7,062 bases of DNA from Streptomyces sp. NRRL F-2664 (lineage in GTDB: Bacteria > Actinomycetota > Actinomycetes > Streptomycetales > Streptomycetaceae): NCBI RefSeq assembly GCF_000719345.1, contig NZ_JOFX01000094.1, positions 1 to 7,062 on the forward strand. Direction: 5' to 3'. Shown piece after piece: positions 4,993-7,062 of this stretch (position 1 is its first letter; each line of letters opens with the position of its first letter). The position numbers and the translations under genes were made by a program. The notes under the pieces are model-generated. The model ran no database searches, was not told where the DNA came from, and saw only the letters and a program-made list of their open reading frames with translations.

Positions 4993-5840
4993 TGGCACGG
5001 TCCGCAGCACTGCCCGAGCTGGCCCACTTCCTCCGGTCCCGCCGGGCCCGGCTTGCCCCCGAAGCGGCAGGACTGCCCCGCACCAGCACCCGCCGGCTCA
5101 CCGGGCTGCGCAGGTCCGAGATCGCCGCGCTGGCCGGCATCAGCCCCGAGTACTACACCCGGCTCGAACAAGGGCGCCAACACCACCCTTCTCCTGAGGT
5201 CCTGGACACCCTTGCCACCGCCCTGCAACTCGACGACGACGCCCGCCGCCACCTCCACCATCTCGCCACCGGCAGCCCGGCACACCAGGCAGGCCCGGCC
5301 GCAGCCGAAGCCCCGGACGTCCCGGAGGCAACCCTGCGCCTGCTCGACTCACTCACCCTCTGGCCCGCACACGTGGTCACCCCCATGCGCGACATCCTGG
5401 CCTGGAACGATGCCGAATCCTGGCTGCTCTTCGACTACGCCGAGCTTCCCGAGCGCCACAGGAACTTCGCCTGGTTCGCCTTCTGCGACCCCCGCGCACC
5501 CCAGCTCCTCACGGACTGGGAGAACGTGGCACGCAGCAACGTCCACCGCCTGCGCCATGCGCTGGCCGCCGATCCGCTCAATGAACGCGGCCGCAAGCTC
5601 GTGGCCGACTTGACTGCGCACAGCAGCTGGTTCGCGAAGATCTGGGAGGAACACGACGTGCGGGGACCGGCCGCCGGGAGCCACGGGTTTCTCCACCCTC
5701 AGGCCGGTCGGCTCGACCTGGACTACACCGCCTACGTGATCCCAGGCACTCCGACGCTCGAACTCGTGGTCCTCACCGCGGACGAGGGCTCGCCTACCCA
5801 CACGGCACTGACCCAGGCCGCTACCGGACGCGCCCGGTAG
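4992..5840 (+). CDS. XRE-family transcriptional regulator with MmyB-like C-terminal domain
   Basis: This 282-residue cytoplasmic DNA-binding protein is of normal family length. Residues 8-92 carry a helix-turn-helix of the XRE type: [20 protein letters not shown], then [20 protein letters not shown] and RLEQGR (37-62), then [19 protein letters not shown]. The [24 protein letters not shown] signature is diagnostic for this group. Residues about 113-275 match the MmyB-like ligand-binding domain: [72 protein letters not shown] and [12 protein letters not shown] structurally studied member has a PAS-like fold that holds a fatty-acid-like ligand, so this protein probably senses a small hydrophobic molecule. 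It is divergent from the DHA2 exporter with 210 bases between the starts, which suggests that it controls the exporter. The ATG fits a leaderless transcript. No TTA codon was seen. Confidence 0.92.
   Translation: MARSAALPELAHFLRSRRARLAPEAAGLPRTSTRRLTGLRRSEIAALAGISPEYYTRLEQGRQHHPSPEVLDTLATALQLDDDARRHLHHLATGSPAHQAGPAAAEAPDVPEATLRLLDSLTLWPAHVVTPMRDILAWNDAESWLLFDYAELPERHRNFAWFAFCDPRAPQLLTDWENVARSNVHRLRHALAADPLNERGRKLVADLTAHSSWFAKIWEEHDVRGPAAGSHGFLHPQAGRLDLDYTAYVIPGTPTLELVVLTADEGSPTHTALTQAATGRAR
5821..5840 (+). terminator. Short hairpin over the XRE stop codon, possible terminator
   Basis: CTACCGG (5821-5827) and CCGGTAG (5834-5840) are perfect inverse complements with a 6-base loop, and the second arm includes the TAG stop. 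No T-run follows. A hairpin on the stop codon is a short and weak terminator candidate; it may be chance. Confidence 0.3.
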
Positions 5841-5878
5841 GCGAGACGGGCCATCGTGATTGCCGGTGAAGTGAGATG

Positions 5879-6580
5879 GCGGATGAGATCCCAGTCGATC
5901 GTCTTGGTCGACAGCACCGGCGCCAGGTGGGGCCAGTTGTCGTCCCCGCCGGCCGCCGGCCGGTACAGCTTCGCTGAGCCGAGGTTCTTACTGTAAGCCT
6001 CGGCATCAGCTTGAAGCCGAGCATGTGGGCGAAGGTGAAGCCGACAATCGAGGCACCGTGCGTGTCGGTGTACTGCCGGTCCACCTCCATGTCGGTGCAG
6101 TGCCGCAGCACACCCTCGATCATCGAAGCGGCCTCGGAGGCCGAACAGGACTTGAGCTGGGAGTAGATGCACACCGACTTGCGCTCAGCGTGCCAGTAGA
6201 TCATCACCCCGGGGCCCCGGTAGCGCTGGTGCCACTCGGTCATCAGATTCGAGGACCAGGCGCCGAACTTACGGCTGTCGGAGCCGCACGCGGTGCCGGT
6301 GCCCCACCACATTCCGTCCCGGACGGCGAAGGCGGCGTTCACCAGCTTCCGCAGGGCCGCACGCATGTTGGCCCGGTTGACGAACAGGTGGCGCACTCGG
6401 CGAAGCGTCGCCTCGCTCTCGCCGTGTCTGCCGGTCATCGAGACGCGCTTGATCCCATGTTCGTACCCAGCCCGAACAGGACGAGGAGCAGGCGGCGCCG
6501 TAGCACGTCCTTGGACAAGTTCTCGCGGGTGGCCACCGAGGTGAACTCGGCGATGAAGTCCGTGTCGAATTCAGCGTATT
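5879..6580 (-). pseudogene. tnpA: Tn3-family transposase, central fragment with two frameshifts
   Basis: The minus strand reads [19 protein letters not shown], then [17 protein letters not shown] in one frame. Next comes [15 protein letters not shown], then [50 protein letters not shown] and [14 protein letters not shown] in a second frame. Last comes [11 protein letters not shown], then [20 protein letters not shown] in a third. This is the catalytic region of Tn3-type TnpA, which cuts transposon ends. The first and second catalytic Asp (GSDSRKF, YTDTHG) are present. The third residue, Glu, lies in the lost C-terminus. The first frameshift is in the GGG run at 6456-6454, where one more G restores the frame (NMG-IKRV). 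The second is at about 5987-5998. The 5' side is cut by the IS5 element; the 3' side ends after DLIR at 5879, 39 bases from the regulator gene. Motif conservation is otherwise high, so inactivation looks recent. Confidence 0.88.
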
Positions 6581-7062
6581 CAGTGAGCTTGTTCAGCGGT
6601 GGGTCTCCAGGGTGAGGATGGCTTTGGTGGTTGATGTGAGCCTGGTGGGGTGGCAGCGGGCTCTGCGGAGGATGCGCCAGGTCTTGATCGATGCGATGGC
6701 TCTCTCGACTGGCCATCGGAGGCGGGAGCGGGCTCGGTTGACGCGCTTCTGTCTGGGTGCGGGGTCCTTTCCCGGTTTGCGGCGGCGGGGAACGGCGACG
6801 CTGTCGCCGGCTCCCTGGTAGGCCCGGTCGGCGAGGACTGGCATGCCGAGGCGGACGCGGGTGGCGATGGTCCTGTGCCGGCGGGCAGCGGTGAGATCAT
6901 GGACGCGGCCCGCCAGTGCCGGTGGGATCCAGACCAGCGTTGCGTCCGGGGCCGTCACCACCTGAAGGTTCACCCCATGCCGCCGGTGCTTGCCCGAGTA
7001 GTGCGCGCGTCCGTCGCCGGACCGGCCACACTCGGCGGGGGTCCCGTCCAGGAGGGCATACC
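6581..7062 (-). mobile_element. IS5-family insertion sequence, inward-facing 3' part
   Basis: The element enters from the right edge and contains the transposase C-terminal half. Comparison with the left copy puts its terminus at about 6581 (minus strand ...GCTCACTG), 12 bases after the stop codon. Immediately beyond, Tn3-type coding text starts (AEFDTDF...), so this IS has apparently inserted into, or recombined with, the Tn3 transposase gene. The far end and the target duplication are outside the window. Confidence 0.7.
6593..7062 (-). CDS. IS5-family transposase, C-terminal 155 residues (cut by window edge)
   Basis: The frame is open from the window edge (first full codon at 7060) to TGA at 6595-6593. 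It has YALLDGTPAECGRSGDGRAH, then YSGKHRRHGVNLQVV, VHDLTAARRH, LGMPVLADRAYQGAG, RLRWPVERAIASIKTWRIL and LTLETHR. The DDE catalytic residues are visible as Asp5 (LLDGT), Asp78 (LADRAYQG) and Glu119 (PVERAIAS) of the fragment. This is the actinobacterial IS5-type (HARBI1-like DDE) pattern. No frameshift is seen, so this half could be functional. The GTG at 6973 is internal and is not the start. The N-terminal DNA-binding part lies outside the window. The copy is about 86% identical at DNA level to the fragment at 1-87 over the last 87 bases and is in opposite orientation. Confidence 0.9.
   Translation of the reverse strand, partial: YALLDGTPAECGRSGDGRAHYSGKHRRHGVNLQVVTAPDATLVWIPPALAGRVHDLTAARRHRTIATRVRLGMPVLADRAYQGAGDSVAVPRRRKPGKDPAPRQKRVNRARSRLRWPVERAIASIKTWRILRRARCHPTRLTSTTKAILTLETHR

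Noticed and set aside
4372..5613. 413-codon + strand frame spanning the exporter start, the intergenic region and the regulator
   Set aside because: It crosses the divergent promoter region and overlaps both real genes in other frames; its text is Ser/Pro/Thr/Arg-rich shadow.
6025..6615. 196-codon + strand frame
   Set aside because: Antisense to the well-supported Tn3 transposase fragment.
1..7062. CRISPR array, tRNA or rRNA genes
   Set aside because: No regularly spaced direct repeats and no cloverleaf or rRNA-like stretches were seen on either strand.

Overview
The very high G+C content, the GTG/ATG starts with purine-rich ribosome binding sites and the protein families point to an actinomycete, most likely Streptomyces or a close relative. 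The density of broken transposase genes suggests accessory DNA such as a chromosome arm or a linear plasmid. That placement is inference.

The left third (1-2230) is a graveyard of mobile elements. The window opens with the last 28 codons of an IS5-family transposase on the + strand. A weakly supported start of a phage-type integrase follows on the minus strand (about 360-516). Next comes a stretch without genes (529-1187) that holds two strong stem-loops. After it lie an IS21-type istA C-terminus and istB N-terminus (about 1188-1850), still joined by an ATGA overlap, and then the 5' part of an IS481-type transposase (1910-2230). These remnants change reading frame several times, so none should make a working transposase.

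The middle (2219-4991) holds host-type genes. There is an intact DUF6233-like small protein (minus, 2219-2695). A helix-turn-helix gene is spread over three frames (plus, about 2833-3299). An intact DHA2-type 14-TM major facilitator exporter (minus, 3342-4781) is divergent from an intact XRE/MmyB-like regulator (plus, 4992-5840). The 210-bp gap between exporter and regulator has a perfect 12-bp inverted repeat, two overlapping dyads and a GATAAT -10 box placed for a leaderless regulator mRNA. The simplest reading is a self-contained efflux and regulator module whose inducer is unknown.

The right end (5879-7062) is a Tn3-family transposase remnant with two frameshifts. Beside it, in minus orientation, is a second IS5-family transposase that runs off the window. 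The two IS5 copies are inverted, with their 3' ends facing inward, and are roughly 86% identical over the last 87 coding bases. The layout resembles a compound transposon around the efflux module, but the divergence argues against a recent one. I see no RNA gene, CRISPR array or obviously new multi-gene system; the most informative part is the regulatory DNA between 4782 and 4991.
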